Part shown: one piece after another, positions 34,167-46,800 of the stretch | Layout of the letters: each line of letters opens with the position of its first letter | How positions within the stretch are numbered: position 1 is the first letter of the stretch | Origin: Macrostomum hystrix | Taxonomy: Eukaryota; Platyhelminthes; Macrostomidae | Assembly: GCA_950097015.1 (NCBI GenBank) | Contig: CATNEN010000012.1 | Span: forward strand, 3,589,501 to 3,653,500 | Length of the DNA: 64,000 nt | Direction: 5' to 3' | Translations under genes and position numbers: made by a program | The notes under the pieces: generated by a model | The model's input: only the letters and a program-made list of their open reading frames with translations | The model's database searches: none | Told to the model about the DNA's origin: nothing

Positions 34167-34489
34167 CCAGACCAGGCGGACAGCGGATTCTGGAGTTTTT
34201 TTAACTTTTTTGCGTCTACTTTTTTGTTACAAATCACATAATAACCTTTATAGCGGCATTATTAAAAGCCGTATTTTTATTATTAAGTTTTACTATTTCA
34301 GATACGGTTGCTTAAAAATCGCGGCTTATAAGCAGACAGGTAGTCATCTATTTAACTTATTTGTAGTTGGGATCTTCAAATCATGATGTGAACAGGGCTG
34401 CTGGATCTTAATGTTCTCGAGAATTATATACTGCAACAACCCCTCATTTTATCTCTCTTTTCTCTACACGCGCCACCTTATTTTCCCTG

Positions 34490-34830
34490 CCATTCCTCTA
34501 CACCCATGACCTCATTTTCTCTACCCTTCCCCTACAGGCCTGCACCCACCACCTCATTTTCTCTACCCTTCCCTTACAGGCCTGTACCCAACACCTCATT
34601 TTCTCTGCCCTTCCCCTGAAGGCCTGCACCCACCACCTCTTTTTCTCTGCCCTTTCGCTACAGGCTTGCACCCACCACCTCATTTTCTCTGCCCTTCCCC
34701 TGAAGGCCTGCACCCACCACCTCATTTTCTCTGCCCTTCCGCTACAGGCTTGCACCCACCACCTCATTTTCTCTGCCCTTTCCCTGAAGGCCTGCACCCA
34801 CCACCTCATTTTCTCTGCCATGCCACATTT
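34490..34830. repeat. 42-bp minisatellite just downstream of the TEX264-like gene
   Basis: About 8 copies of a 42-bp unit built from CTCATTTTCTCTGCCCTTCC followed by C(C/T)TGAAGG or GCTACAGG and CCTGCACCCACCAC. Units with CTACAGG resemble a 3' splice acceptor. It lies after the predicted stop at 34166. Confidence 0.93.
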
Positions 34831-34834
34831 TCTA

Positions 34835-35815
34835 CATCACATTCCCTCTTTCAGTTCCTTAAACTGCGCGTTATGATTGCTTTTTGGATGAATTCTAACA
34901 AAGCGGCACATAAAAACTACTCGCTTAATGCAATGAGCTGCTGAGTTGCAAGTAGCTTCTTTTCGTTCACTAACTTAACTAGGATGACCATTTTCATTTT
35001 TTGTAGAGTAAAATGTGTTTTTGAGCCGCTGCCAATCTTTCCCGGATTGTTTTGTATTTCAATCGATATTTTTCAGAACTAGAAGCACTTATCACAAATG
35101 GGTACTTTATACATTACCTTAGTAAACATTTAGATCTTCTGCTTTCGCCTTCTTCACCTCTTTCCCACTCTCTCTGGCGTTTGAGCAGCCTGTGAGTCGC
35201 CAGATTCTTACCGAATTCTTTTCTCTTTGAGTCCCTTATGTCTTATATATCTCCGCCATAGCTATAATAGGCCTTTTGCTTGGCTGGACTCTACTGCAAC
35301 TGTTACAATTTTTGTTAGCTTTTTGCCCTGCGCTATCAAATAATAAAATAGTCATAAAATTCACAACATTTACGCATATCTGTGTCTCTTATTTTATAGC
35401 TTGTCGAATTGTGGGTAAATTTTGACCGTTTAAGTTTGCACAATTTTCCCCACTTAGCCCGTAGTTACTAAATTGCGCGCACTAATTAAAGAATCTTGCT
35501 ATCAACTCTAAGCTTTCCTGAAGCCACTATTGCCTGGCATTCATTTGATTTAGCATACAAGCTAACTATTATTAGCATGCAATCGTATCGATCTGAAATA
35601 GAAAATATCCTGAATCCTTATCCAAACGGCTCTGCAATATCCTGTTTTGATGTCAGACACTCGAATACAACGAATATTGTGGATCTTTAGAGCACTATAA
35701 TTCAAGGCTCTCGCTTGTGCCTTTTTGTCTTTTACGCTCCGGCTTGTTCTGTTCTACTTTTGTAGGGCCATCTCTTATTTTCTTCTCTCCTTCATTTCCG
35801 TCTCCTGTTTACCCT
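34835..35815. other. Spacer with no recognised gene
   Basis: AT-rich, with no array and no exon recognised. Confidence 0.45.
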
Positions 35816-35817
35816 TT

Positions 35818-36985
35818 ACTCAAGCATTCCCCCATTCTCCCATCTCTCTCATTCTCCATCCCTCCTATTCTCCCATCTCTCTCATTCTCCATCCCTCCCA
35901 TTCTCCCATCTCTCTCATTCTCCATCCCTCCTATTCTCCCATCTCTCTCATTCTCCATCCCTCCCATTCTCCCATCTCTCTCATTCTCCATCCCTCCCAT
36001 TCTCCCATCTCTCTCATTCTCCATCCCTCCTATTCTCCCATCTCTCTCATTCTCCATCCCTCCCATTCTCCCATCTCTCTCATTCTCCATCCCTCCTATT
36101 CTCCCATCTCTCTCATTCTCCATCCCTCCCATTCTCCCATCTCTCTCATTCTCCATCCCTCCCATTCTCCCATCTCTCTCATTCTCCATCCCTTACCATT
36201 CTCCCATCTCTCTCATTCTCCATCCCTCCTATTCTCCCATCCCTCTCATTCTCCATCCCTCCCATTCTCCCATCTCTCTCATTCTCCATCCCTCCTATTC
36301 TCCCATCCCTCTCATTCTCCATCCCTCCCATTCTCCCATCTCTCTCATTCTCCATCCCTTACCATTCTCCCATCTCTCTCATTCTCCATCCCTCCTATTC
36401 TCCCATCCCTCTCATTCTCCATCCCTCCTATTCTCCCATCCCTCTCATTCTCCATCCCTCCCATTCTCCCATCTCTCTCATTCTCCATCCCTTACCATTC
36501 TCCCATCTCTCTCATTCTCCATCCCTCCTATTCTCCCATCTCTCTCATTCTCCATCCCTCCCATTCTCCCATCTCTCTCATTCTCCATCCCTCCTATTCT
36601 CCCATCTCTCTCATTCTCCATCCCTCCCATTCTCCCATCTCTCTCATTCTCCATCCCTCCTATTCTCCCATCTCTCTCATTCTCCATCCCTCCCATTCTC
36701 CCATCTCTCTCATTCTCCATCCCTCCCATTCTCCCATCTCTCTCATTCTCCATCCCTTACCATTCTCCCATCTCTCTCATTCTCCATCCCTCCTATTCTC
36801 CCATCCCTCTCATTCTCCATCCCTCCCATTCTCCCATCTCTCTCATTCTCCATCCCTCCTATTCTCCCATCTCTCTCATTCTCCATCCCTCCCATTCTCC
36901 CATCTCTCTCATTCTCCATCCCTCCCATTCTCCCATCTCTCTCATTCTCCATCCCTCCTATTCTCCCATCCCTCTCCCGTTCTTC
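35818..36985. repeat. Pyrimidine-rich 31/33-bp minisatellite, about 36 copies
   Basis: The unit is built from CTCTCATTCTCCATCCCT plus CC(C/T)ATTCTCCCATCT. A rarer TTACCATT variant recurs at about 36190, 36358, 36490 and 36758, marking higher-order repeats. The strand contains essentially no G. Long open frames here (up to about 515 codons) are repeat artefacts. Confidence 0.95.
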
Positions 36986-37276
36986 CATCCCTCCCCTATC
37001 GGTTCCCCATTTCCATATTCTTATCCTCCCTTCTTACTTTCTCCCAGCCTCCCAGAGTCGCAGCTCTGTCTGACACAGAAACTCTAGGCTATAGAGCTAG
37101 AGCGAACAGGAGCAAGTTGTCTTTGAAGCCCGGACTGCTTCCACTGGCATTCACTTCGGTTCATTTTCTTTTGTGCGCTGCTGGCGAGCCTAAGCCTTCA
37201 TCAGACTTAGAAATCAATATAGTGGACGCGACACGCACCGCCCAGTGGGATTTTAGGCTGCGGGACTATTAGATAC

Positions 37277-37360
37277 CTGCGCAGATAGCTCAGCGGGCGT
37301 GCTGGAATTGCTTTTAATTCCCAAGGCCGACTGAGGAATTAGTGTGGAAAAAATTCGATA
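37277..37360 (+). mobile_element. tRNA-like (SINE-type) fragment candidate
   Basis: GCGCAGATAGCTCAGCGGGC resembles a tRNA 5' end with an A box (TAGCTCAGCGGG, 37286-37297). A weak B-box-like AAATTCGATATT follows at 37351. The arms do not pair well enough for a tRNA call. A SINE head or chance match is possible. Confidence 0.3.
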
Positions 37361-37544
37361 TTGGATCGCACGAGGGCCGCAGCGATCTGCTCTCAAACCT
37401 GCGAGTACACCCCGTCAAGAAATTGATCGGCTTTGACCGCTTCATCAGCAGAGTAGTGTATATGCAGCATCGAGAAACACAATAACTAGATATAAATACA
37501 ATAAAAAAATTTACTCTGGAAATCTGGACATCCACTACAAATAG

Positions 37545-38400
37545 GAATTCCCAGAATTTAGAAATGAGAATCCCGACAATTCAGAAATGGAAATAACGAA
37601 TATTTAGAAATGGGAATTCCGATTAGAAATGGGAATTTAGAAATGGGAATTTCGATTATTTAGATATGGTAATTCCGAGAATTTAGAAATAGGAATTCCC
37701 AGAATTAAAAAAAGGGAATCCTGAATATTTAGAAATGGGAATTCCGATTAGATATGGGAATTTAGAAATGGGAATCCCGAATATTTAGAAATGGGAAGCC
37801 TGACTATTTAGAATTGGGAATCCCGACTATTTAGAAATGGGAATTCCGATTAGAAATGGGAATCCCGATTATTTTTTGGAAATGGGAAGCCTAACTATTT
37901 AGAATTGGGAATCCCGACTATTTAGAAATGGGAATTCCGATTATTTAGAAATGGGAATTCCGATTATTTAGAAATGGGAATTCCGATTAGAAATGGAAAT
38001 CCCGATTTTTTGGAAATGGGAATTCCGAGAATTTAGAAATAGGAATTCCCAGAATTAAAAAAAGGGAATCCTGAATATTTAGAAATGGGAATTCCGATTA
38101 GATATGGGAATTTAGAAATGGGAATCCCGAATATTTAGAAATGGGAATCCCGACTATTTAGAAATGGGAATTCCGATTAGAAATGGGAATCCCGATTATT
38201 TTTTGGAAATGGGAAGCCTTACTATTTAGAATTGGGAATCCCGACTATTTAGAAATGGGAATTCCGATTATTTAGAAATGGGAATTCCGATTAGAAATGG
38301 AAATCCCGATTTTTTGGAAATGGGAATTCCGAGAATTTAGAAATAGGAATTCCAAGAATTAAAAAATGGGAATCCCGAATATTTAGAAATGGGAATCATG
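37545..38400. repeat. 23-bp-type minisatellite with GGGAATTCCGATTATTTAGA core and higher-order structure
   Basis: Imperfect units alternate between GGGAATTCCGATTATTTAGA, GGGAATCCCGACTATTTAGA and GGAATTCCCAGAATTAAAAA forms. A run of several different units at 37670-37900 recurs at 38020-38250, so the array has a higher-order repeat of roughly 340-350 bp. Confidence 0.9.
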
Positions 38401-38874
38401 ATTGTTTCATAAAATTCGGATCAGATATTTCTCTGAACGTACTCGTAGAATTGGGAATCTGTGCAATTCATGCGAAAGCACAACATCGGACCGGCAGAAA
38501 CAAAGTTAATTAAGATCGAGTTCCAGATTGCTAAATTAAATTTTCACGAAGTGCAAAGCATTTCTCTTTCATATAGCTTGCACAATATTATAATTATTAG
38601 CACGCTGCATCAGATACAGGTTTTTAATCATTAGCAATTCTATTTAGACTATTAAGGTGTTGGGGGCTTGCGGAGTTATTCAGTCGACGAATACGTACCC
38701 CAACTCACACAATCGTTTGTATATCTTTCCAGACTTTCTAATCAACTATCGGAGTGTAATCACCAAAAATAAAATATTGAAAAAACGACTTTGCCCAGTT
38801 AATTGCAACATTAAAGCTTACTGAAAAAACGGCCTTCAAATTTTAATTGGCTTCAGTTAGTCACATGCTTTTGC

Positions 38875-39140
38875 TCTTCTAAAAATAGCAACAACTCCAC
38901 CCAATCAAAATTTAAAGGCTTCGTGTTTATAATTCTAAAAATAGCGAAACTCCACTCAATCAAAAATTAAGCCTTGTCTATAATTCTAAAAATAGCAAAC
39001 TCCACCCAATCAAAATTTAAAGGCTTCGTGTTTATAATTCTAAAAATAGCAACAGCTCCACCCAATCAAAATTTAAAGGCTTTGTGTTTATAATTCTAAA
39101 AATAGCAAAACTCCACATATTAAAAATGTAAAGGCTTCGT
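38875..39140. repeat. Tandem repeat, about 60-bp unit, 4-5 copies
   Basis: Units contain TCTAAAAATAGCAA, then CTCCACCCAATCAAAATTTA and AAGGCTTCGTGTTTATAAT. The copies have diverged by small indels. Confidence 0.85.
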
Positions 39141-40040
39141 GTGGTTAGTCCTTAACTTAGCAAAAACTCCTCTTCATAAAAATAAAAACTTTTTAGTACA
39201 CATGTTTAAGAAGAAAGCAACATCCTAGAAAATATTTTTACGATCACAAGGATTTTTGAACTTTCATACGACCATAACTCAATGTTTCTACATATTTTAT
39301 ATTTTTGAACTAGGGCAGTGAGCTCCGTGTGTGCTGTGCGCTCAATTTCAGCTTCTTCATCCGAGGTCCTTCGACAGTTAATTTGCAGTCAGGCACAAAA
39401 AGTCCTCCTACTCCTATCCCCTTACCAATGCCTCATCGGAGCTCGATAAATCATTCGGACACTTGAAGTCACTCATTCCAGCCAGTCTCCCAGATCCACA
39501 GTTGCGGTCTCTATGCGGATCCCCACAGCTGGCATTTACCTTCGGCCTCCTTCCGTCTCCTCTCCTTCTTGCACCAGCTACTCGGCTCAATATGGGGGGT
39601 CGTGCGAACCTCGCTCAGTGTGAGAAGTCATAAATTAGATTCCAAACTGAGAACTGTCATTGCTCATGCCGGGACTGGGCGAGTCGGCGATCGCGAATGG
39701 GAGATGGCAGATGGGAAGGAAACGGTTTCTAAGAAACGATGCACTTTCCAGTTGACTCCGCTGGAATCCCTGTTTGGAATCTGGCATTGGCAAATTTCCT
39801 TCAAGCAGCCCAACAAAAATCTGCATGCAATTTTGCTAGCCTGATTTAATTACCGTTTCACGACCGCGACAGCTCAAGCTGGGCTGATGGCGAGAGTACA
39901 TTAAGGGACCCTTGGCGAGAATCGGCTCGGAGGGCTCTAAAACCGCGATGCACTTTTCCAGGCCTCGCTTTCGAAGAGGCGAAAGGAGATTAGCGTAAAC
40001 TGTCAGATAGTAATAGCAGCTGGGAGGTACTGCATTTGGG
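39141..40040. other. Single-copy-looking spacer
   Basis: No recognised gene. It has somewhat higher GC at 39340-39980, with open frames up to about 90 codons but no domain or convincing splice context. Confidence 0.4.
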
Positions 40041-42050
40041 ATAGAGTGACTGTCTATGGGATAGAGTGACTGTCTATGGGATAGAGTGACTGTATATGGA
40101 ATAGATAGTAGCTGTCTATGGGATAGATAGAGTGACTGTCTATGGAATAGATAGTAGCTGTCTATGGGATAGATAGAGTGACTGTCTATGGAATAGATAG
40201 TAGCTGTCTATGGGTTAGATAGAGTGACTGTCTTGGGTTAGATAGAGTGGCTGTCTATGGGTTAGATAGAGTGACTGTCTTGGGTTAGATAGAGTGGCTG
40301 TCTATGGGTTAGATGGAGTGACTGTCTTGGGTTAGATAGAGTGACTGTCTTGGGTTAGATAGAGTGACTGTCTTGGGTTAGATAGAGTGACTGTCTTGGG
40401 TTAGATAGAGTGACTGTCTTGGGTTAGATAGAGTGACTGTCTTGGGTTAGATAGAGTGACTGTCTTGGGTTAGATAGAGTGACTGTCTTGGGTTAGATAG
40501 AGTGACTGTCTTGGGTTAGATAGAGTGACTGTCTTGGGTTAGATAGAGTGACTGTCTTGGGTTAGATAGAGTGACTGTCTTGGGTTAGATAGAGTGACTG
40601 TCTTGGGTTAGATAGAGTGACTGTCTTGGGTTAGATAGAGTGGCTGTCTATGGGTTAGATAGAGTGGCTGTCTATGGGTTAGATAGAGTGACTGTCTTGG
40701 GTTAGATAGAGTGGCTGTCTATGGGTTAGATAGAGTGACTGTCTTGGGTTAGATAGAGTGGCTGTCTATGGGTTAGATAGAGTGACTGTCTTGGGTTAGA
40801 TAGAGTGACTGTCTTGGGTTAGATAGAGTGACTGTCTTGGGTTAGATAGAGTGACTGTCTTGGGTTAGATAGAGTGACTGTCTTGGGTTAGATAGAGTGG
40901 CTGTCTATGGGTTAGATAGAGTGACTGTCTTGGGTTAGATAGAGTGACTGTCTTGGGTTAGATAGAGTGACTGTCTTGGGTTAGATAGAGTGGCTGTCTA
41001 TGGGTTAGATAGAGTGACTGTCTATGGGTTAGATAGAGTGACTGTCTTGGGTTAGATAGAGTGGCTGTCTATGGGTTAGATAGAGTGACTGTCTTGGGTT
41101 AGATAGAGTGACTGTCTTGGGTTAGATAGAGTGACTGTCTTGGGTTAGATAGAGTGGCTGTCTATGGGTTAGATAGAGTGACTGTCTTGGGTTAGATAGA
41201 GTGACTGTCTTGGGTTAGATAGAGTGGCTGTCTTGGGTTAGATAGAGTGACTGTCTTGGGTTAGATAGAGTGACTGTCTTGGGTTAGATAGAGTGGCTGT
41301 CTATGGGTTAGATAGAGTGGCTGTCTATGGGTTAGATAGAGTGACTGTCTTGGGTTAGATAGAGTGACTGTCTTGGGTTAGATAGAGTGGCTGTCTTGGG
41401 TTAGATAGAGTGACTGTCTATGGGTTAGATAGAGTGACTGTCTTGGGTTAGATAGAGTGGCTGTCTTGGGTTAGATAGAGTGGCTGTCTATGGGTTAGAT
41501 AGAGTGACTGTCTTGGGTTAGATAGAGTGACTGTCTTGGGTTAGATAGAGTGACTGTCTTGGGTTAGATAGAGTGACTGTCTTGGGTTAGATAGAGTGAC
41601 TGTCTTGGGTTAGATAGAGTGACTGTCTTGGGTTAGATAGAGTGACTGTCTTGGGTTAGATAGAGTGACTGTCTTGGGTTAGATAGAGTGACTGTCTATG
41701 GGTTAGATAGAGTGACTGTCTTGGGTTAGATAGAGTGACTGTCTTGGGTTAGATAGAGTGACTGTCTTGGGTTAGATAGAGTGACTGTCTTGGGTTAGAT
41801 AGAGTGACTGTCTATGGGTTAGATAGAGTGACTGTCTATGGGTTAGATAGAGTGGCTGTCTATGGGTTAGATAGAGTGACTGTCTTGGGTTAGATAGAGT
41901 GGCTGTCTATGGGTTAGATAGAGTGGCTGTCTATGGGTTAGATAGAATGGTCTATGGGTTAGATAGAGTGGCTGTCTATGGGTTAGATAGAATGGTCTAT
42001 GGGTTAGATAGAGTGGCTGTCTATGGGATAGAGTGGCTGTCTATGGGACT
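40040..42050. repeat. 23-bp minisatellite, about 85 copies, longest array in the window
   Basis: The main unit is GATAGAGTGACTGTCTTGGG plus TTA. A 24-bp variant (GGCTGTCTATGGGTTA) is interspersed. The left edge (40040-40200) has older forms with GGGATAGAGTGACTGTCTAT and GGAATAGATAGTAGCTG; the right edge has shortened units (AATGGTCTATGGGTTAGATA). The middle is very homogeneous. Confidence 0.97.
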
Positions 42051-42399
42051 CTATTTATAAAGTAATGGATATATGTTAAGCTTCTCAGTACTGAGTCCTA
42101 AAAGTCCCGTAAGAGCTCAACCAAGCACTGCCAATCGAGAAGTTGTACACATTTTGCTTTAAATCTCAGGGTCATGGAAAAGTTCAGATCTTCCGAATAT
42201 TAAAAGGAGGACCAGACTGGGTTATGGAAGACCAGACCTCAACTTGCAGCAGCACCCATTCAGTACTTTGGCCGATAAAAAAACTGCCGGGAACTTATGT
42301 GTGTCTGGGAATAATTCACAGCTCCACATCCACTGCCCCTTCTGTAGCAACTATTTATCTGCTGTGCACTGCGGCCTTTTCTTCGAATTAATATTCTGT

Positions 42400-43935
42400 G
42401 TCAGCTCATTCTCTCACTCACACTTTCTCACTGACTCACTCATTCACTCACAACCTTTCTCACTCATTCACTCACAACCTTTCTCACTGACTCACTCATT
42501 CACTCACAACCTTTCTCACTCATTCACTCACAACCTTTCTCACTGACTCACTCATTCACTCACAACCTTTCTCACTGACTCACTCATTCACTCACAAACT
42601 TTCTCACTCATTCACTCACAAACTTTCTCACTGACTCACTCATTCACTCACAACCTTTCTCACTGACTCACTCATTCACTCACAAACTTTCTCACTCATT
42701 CACTCACAAACTTTCTCACTGACTCACTCATTCACTCACAACCTTTCTCACTGACTCACTCATTCACTCACAAACTTTCTCACTCATTCACTCAAAAACT
42801 TTCTCACTCATTCACTCACAAACTTTCTCACTGACTCACTCATTCACTCACAAACTTTCTCACTCATTCACTCACAACCTTTCTCGCTCATTCACTCACA
42901 AACTTTCTCACTGACTCACTCATTCACTCACACTTTTTCACTGACTCACTCATTCACTCACAACCTTTCTCACTCATTCACTCACAACCTTTCTCACTCA
43001 TTCACTCACAAACTTTCTCACTGACTCACTCATTCACTCACAAACTTTCTCACTCATTCACTCACAAACTTTCTCACTGACTCACTCATTCACTCACAAA
43101 CTTTCTCACTCATTCACTCACAACCTTTCTCACTCATTCACTCACAACCTTTCTCACTCATTCACTCACAACCTTTCTCACTGACTCACTCATTCACTCG
43201 CAAACTTTCTCACTCATTCACTCACACTTTTTCACTGACTCACTCATTCACTCACAACCTTTCTCACTCATTCACTCACAACCTTTCTCACTCATTCACT
43301 CACAAACTTTCTCACTGACTCACTCATTCACTCACAAACTTTCTCACTCATTCACTCACAAACTTTCTCACTGACTCACTCATTCACTCACAAACTTTCT
43401 CACTCATTCACTCACAACCTTTCTCACTCATTCACTCACAACCTTTCTCACTCATTCACTCACAACCTTTCTCACTGACTCACTCATTCACTCGCAAACT
43501 TTCTCACTCATTCACTCACAAACTTTCTCACTGACTCACTCATTCACTCACAACCTTTCTCACTGACTCACTCATTCACTCACAAACTTTCTCACTGACT
43601 CACTCATTCACTCACAAACTTTCTCACTGACTCATTCACTCACAAACTTTCTCACTGACTCACTCATTCACTCACAAACTTTCTCACTGACTCACTCATT
43701 CACTCACAACCTTTCTCACTGACTCACTCATTCACTCACAAACTTTCTCACTGACTCACTCATTCACTCACAAACTTTCTCACTGACTCATTCACTCACA
43801 AACTTTCTCACTGACTCACTCATTCACTCACAAACTTTCTCACTGACTCACTCATTCACTCACAAACTTTCTCACTGACTCACTCATTCACTCACAAACT
43901 TTCTCACTCATTTTCTCACACTTCACTCACTCACA
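42400..43935. repeat. 24/32-bp minisatellite of CTCACT-type units
   Basis: Two unit lengths alternate: 24 bp (CTCACTCATTCACTCACAAC plus CTTT) and 32 bp, which adds GACTCACT. Higher-order blocks recur: the run around 42940-43200 reappears at about 43240-43500. The displayed strand is nearly G-free. Confidence 0.95.
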
Positions 43936-43939
43936 CAAG

Positions 43940-44335
43940 ATTTTTCTTCGGGCTTAGTGATGCAAACCGATTTGTTTTCTACATACATCTGACTACTGCA
44001 TTCAGTAGCTTATTGTGATTTGCATGTAAATTTTTTGTTGGCCTGTTTTTTGTAAATATTGAACAAAAGCTGTAGAATTTACTTACTAGAAATAATCAAT
44101 AGTTTTGGGAACTTTTTCGCTCTTGAGTGTTGGGCAAATTGAAACTTGACTGATTAATTGATCGGGTGGTTCATTAGTTTAGTGAGTTCCAAAACTCAAC
44201 TGCTGAGAAGCCCAACCGTCTGCTGCTCAGCCTGAAATGAACAATAAATTAATAAACGGGGAGCCGGATAAGAAGTTGGAAGCACTTTAGTCCGAGCTTT
44301 GTTGCGTGCTCAGATTTTGAAAAGTCTGTATTTTA
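43940..44335. other. Spacer between two arrays
   Basis: AT-rich. No feature is recognised. Confidence 0.45.
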
Positions 44336-44337
44336 CC

Positions 44338-45135
44338 CCCTATGCCTCTCTTTAGCCTCTATGCCTCTCTTTACCCTCTATGCCTCTCTTTACCCTCTAT
44401 GCCTCTCCACCCTCTATGCCTCTCTTTACCCTCTATGCCTCTCTTTACCCTCTATGCCTCTCTTTACCCTCTATGCCTCTCTTTACTCTCTATGCCTCTC
44501 TTTACCCTCTATGCCTCTCTTTACCCTCTATGCCTCTCTTTACCCTCTATGCCTCTCCACCCTCTATGCCTCTCTTTACCCTCTATGCCTCTCTTTACCC
44601 TCTATGCCTCTCTTTACCCTCTATGCCTCTCTTTACCCTCTATGCCTCTCCACCCTCTATGCCTCTCTTTACCCTCTATGCCTCTCTTTACCCTCTATGC
44701 CTCTCTTTACCCTCTATGCCTCTCTTTACTCTCTATGCCTCTCTTTACCCTCTATGCCTCTCTTTACCCTCTATGCCTCTCTTTACCCTCTATGCCTCTC
44801 TTTACCCTCTATGCCTCTCTTTACCCTCTATGCCTCTCTTTACCCTCTATGCCTCTCTTTACCCTCTATGCCTCTCTTTACCCTCTATGCCTCTCTTTAC
44901 CCTCTATGCCTCTCTTTACTCTCTATGCCTCTCTTTACCCTCTATGCCTCTCTTTACCCTCTATGCCTCTCTTTACCCTCTATGCCTCTCTTTACTCTCG
45001 ATGCCTCTCTTTACCTTCTATGCCTCTCTTTACCCTCTATGCCTCTCTTTACTCTCTATGCCTCTCTTTACTCTCTATGCCTCTCTTTACCCTCTATGCC
45101 TCTCTTTACCCTCTATGCCTCTCTCTACCCCCTGT
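44338..45135. repeat. 19-bp minisatellite, about 42 copies
   Basis: The unit is CTCTATGCCTCTCTTTACC, with occasional TTTACTCTC variants and a 14-bp short form (CTCCACC). Three frames are open for over 260 codons each because 19 is coprime to 3; these are artefacts. Confidence 0.96.
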
Positions 45136-46080
45136 CTCTCGTCTACTTGCCATTGTCATTTTCATTAGAAATGCAAATATTAGTTTTCAGCAGTTTTGCC
45201 TTCAATAATTAGTCTGGGTAGGGGCCAAAAGTCCTTGTCTGCCAAAAACTTTTTTCGGCTCCAAGATTTATTGACAGCTTAAAAATAAATGTACAAGTTT
45301 AGAGTTAATTTACTTTAAAATCAGGTGGATTCGCGCCCAACTCCTGTCAGGTCCTACAATTCGCATTTATCCCTTCCCCACTAGCCCACAGATCTGGCCA
45401 CTACCCCCCTAAAATCCCTTATCCCGCTATCACACAGACAGATCGAATCCCGGTCGATTTGTCTGATTGCATCCGCCCCTGCAAGCTCACCCGCCGGACT
45501 CGAGCAGTTTGAGTATAAGTTTTCCCTCTCCTGCTGTCTCTCGCTGAAGTGATTCAAAGAAATTGTTTTGCATGGTCGCCAACTAAAAGTTCGCTCTTGG
45601 CTTGGGCGGTGCCGGCAGTGGGCTCAGCAACAGGAATTGGAATTAGTTGATTGGCTAATGAATTGGCGTAGCCTATGGCGACAGATTCAGCGACACCAGG
45701 AGCCAATTATTGCACTGAAGTGGCCATTAGCAACTCGAGATAAGCAAATTCCCTGATCCCCTGTTCTAGTTATACCATTTGGCCAGCTATAATTAGCTCC
45801 TGAGACTGCACCTCATCAAGTGACAACCCCACGGGGACTGATCAGTTTAAGTTGATTCCACTCTCCCTATATCTGACAGGATTGCTAATTTGGCTGCGGT
45901 TTAGAAATCTGATCATCGTTTGAACGAAGTAGGCTGCATTCACTGCCTCTGCGCTTCACAAGTTTGAGTTCTCTTTCTTTTAAATTGCCTTTTAATTTAA
46001 ATTGCTTCACTTATATTGCCTCGCATTTTCTCCATTTCTTAATCTTCTCCTCTTCTCATCTTGTCAATATTCTCCTCTTC
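45136..46080. other. Single-copy-looking spacer
   Basis: No domain-bearing exon is recognised. A TATA-like GAGTATAAG occurs at about 45511 with a following open stretch of about 60 codons at 45568. That stretch has no ATG-initiated, convincing product. Confidence 0.35.
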
Positions 46081-46084
46081 TCAT

Positions 46085-46800
46085 CTTGTCAATATTCTCC
46101 TCTTCTCAAACTTCTCCCCCTTCTCACACTTCTCCCTCTTCTCACACTTCTCCCCTTCTCACACTTCTCCCTCTTCTCACACTTCTCCCTCTTCTCACAC
46201 TTCTCCCTCTTCTCACACTTCTCCCTCTTCTCACACTTCTCCCTCTTCTCACACTTCTCCCTCTTCTCACACTTCTCCCTCTTCTCACACTTCTCCCTCT
46301 TCTCACACTTCTCCCTCTTCTCACACTTCTCCCTCTTCTCACACTTCTCCCTCTTCTCACACTTCTCCCTCTTCTCACACTTCTCCCTCTTCTCACACTT
46401 CTCCCCTTCTCACACTTCTCCCTCTTCTCACACTTCTCCCTCTTCTCACACTTCTCCCTCTTCTCACACTTCTCCCTCTTCTCACACTTCTCCCTCTTCT
46501 CACACTTCTCCCTCTTCTCACACTTCTCCCTCTTCTCACACTTCTCCCCTTCTCACACTTCTCCCTCTTCTCACACTTCTCCCTCTTCTCACACTTCTCC
46601 CCTTCTCACACTTCTCCCCTTCTCACACTTCTCCCTCTTCTCACACTTCTCCCCTTCTCACACTTCTCCCTCTTCTCACACTTCTCCCTCTTCTCATACT
46701 TCTCACTCTTCTCACACTTCTCTCCCTTCTCACCATTCTCCCTCTTCTCAAACTTCTCCCGTTCTCAGACTTCTCCCCTTCTCATTTTTGTCTCCCTTCT
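46085..46800. repeat. 18-bp pyrimidine-rich minisatellite, about 38 copies
   Basis: The unit is CTTCTCACACTTCTCCCT with 17-bp variants (CTTCTCACACTTCTCCC). It is G-free on this strand. All open frames here are repeat artefacts. Confidence 0.96.

Noticed and set aside
35725-37272. 515-codon open frame and its shadows over the pyrimidine-rich array
   Set aside because: The frame exists only because the repeat unit has no stop codons in several frames; composition is pure repeat, with no unique domain and no start or splice context.
45568-45756. 62-codon open frame after a TATA-like element
   Set aside because: It starts at a non-ATG codon, has no signal peptide, domain or poly(A) context, and an ATG one base away stops after three codons.
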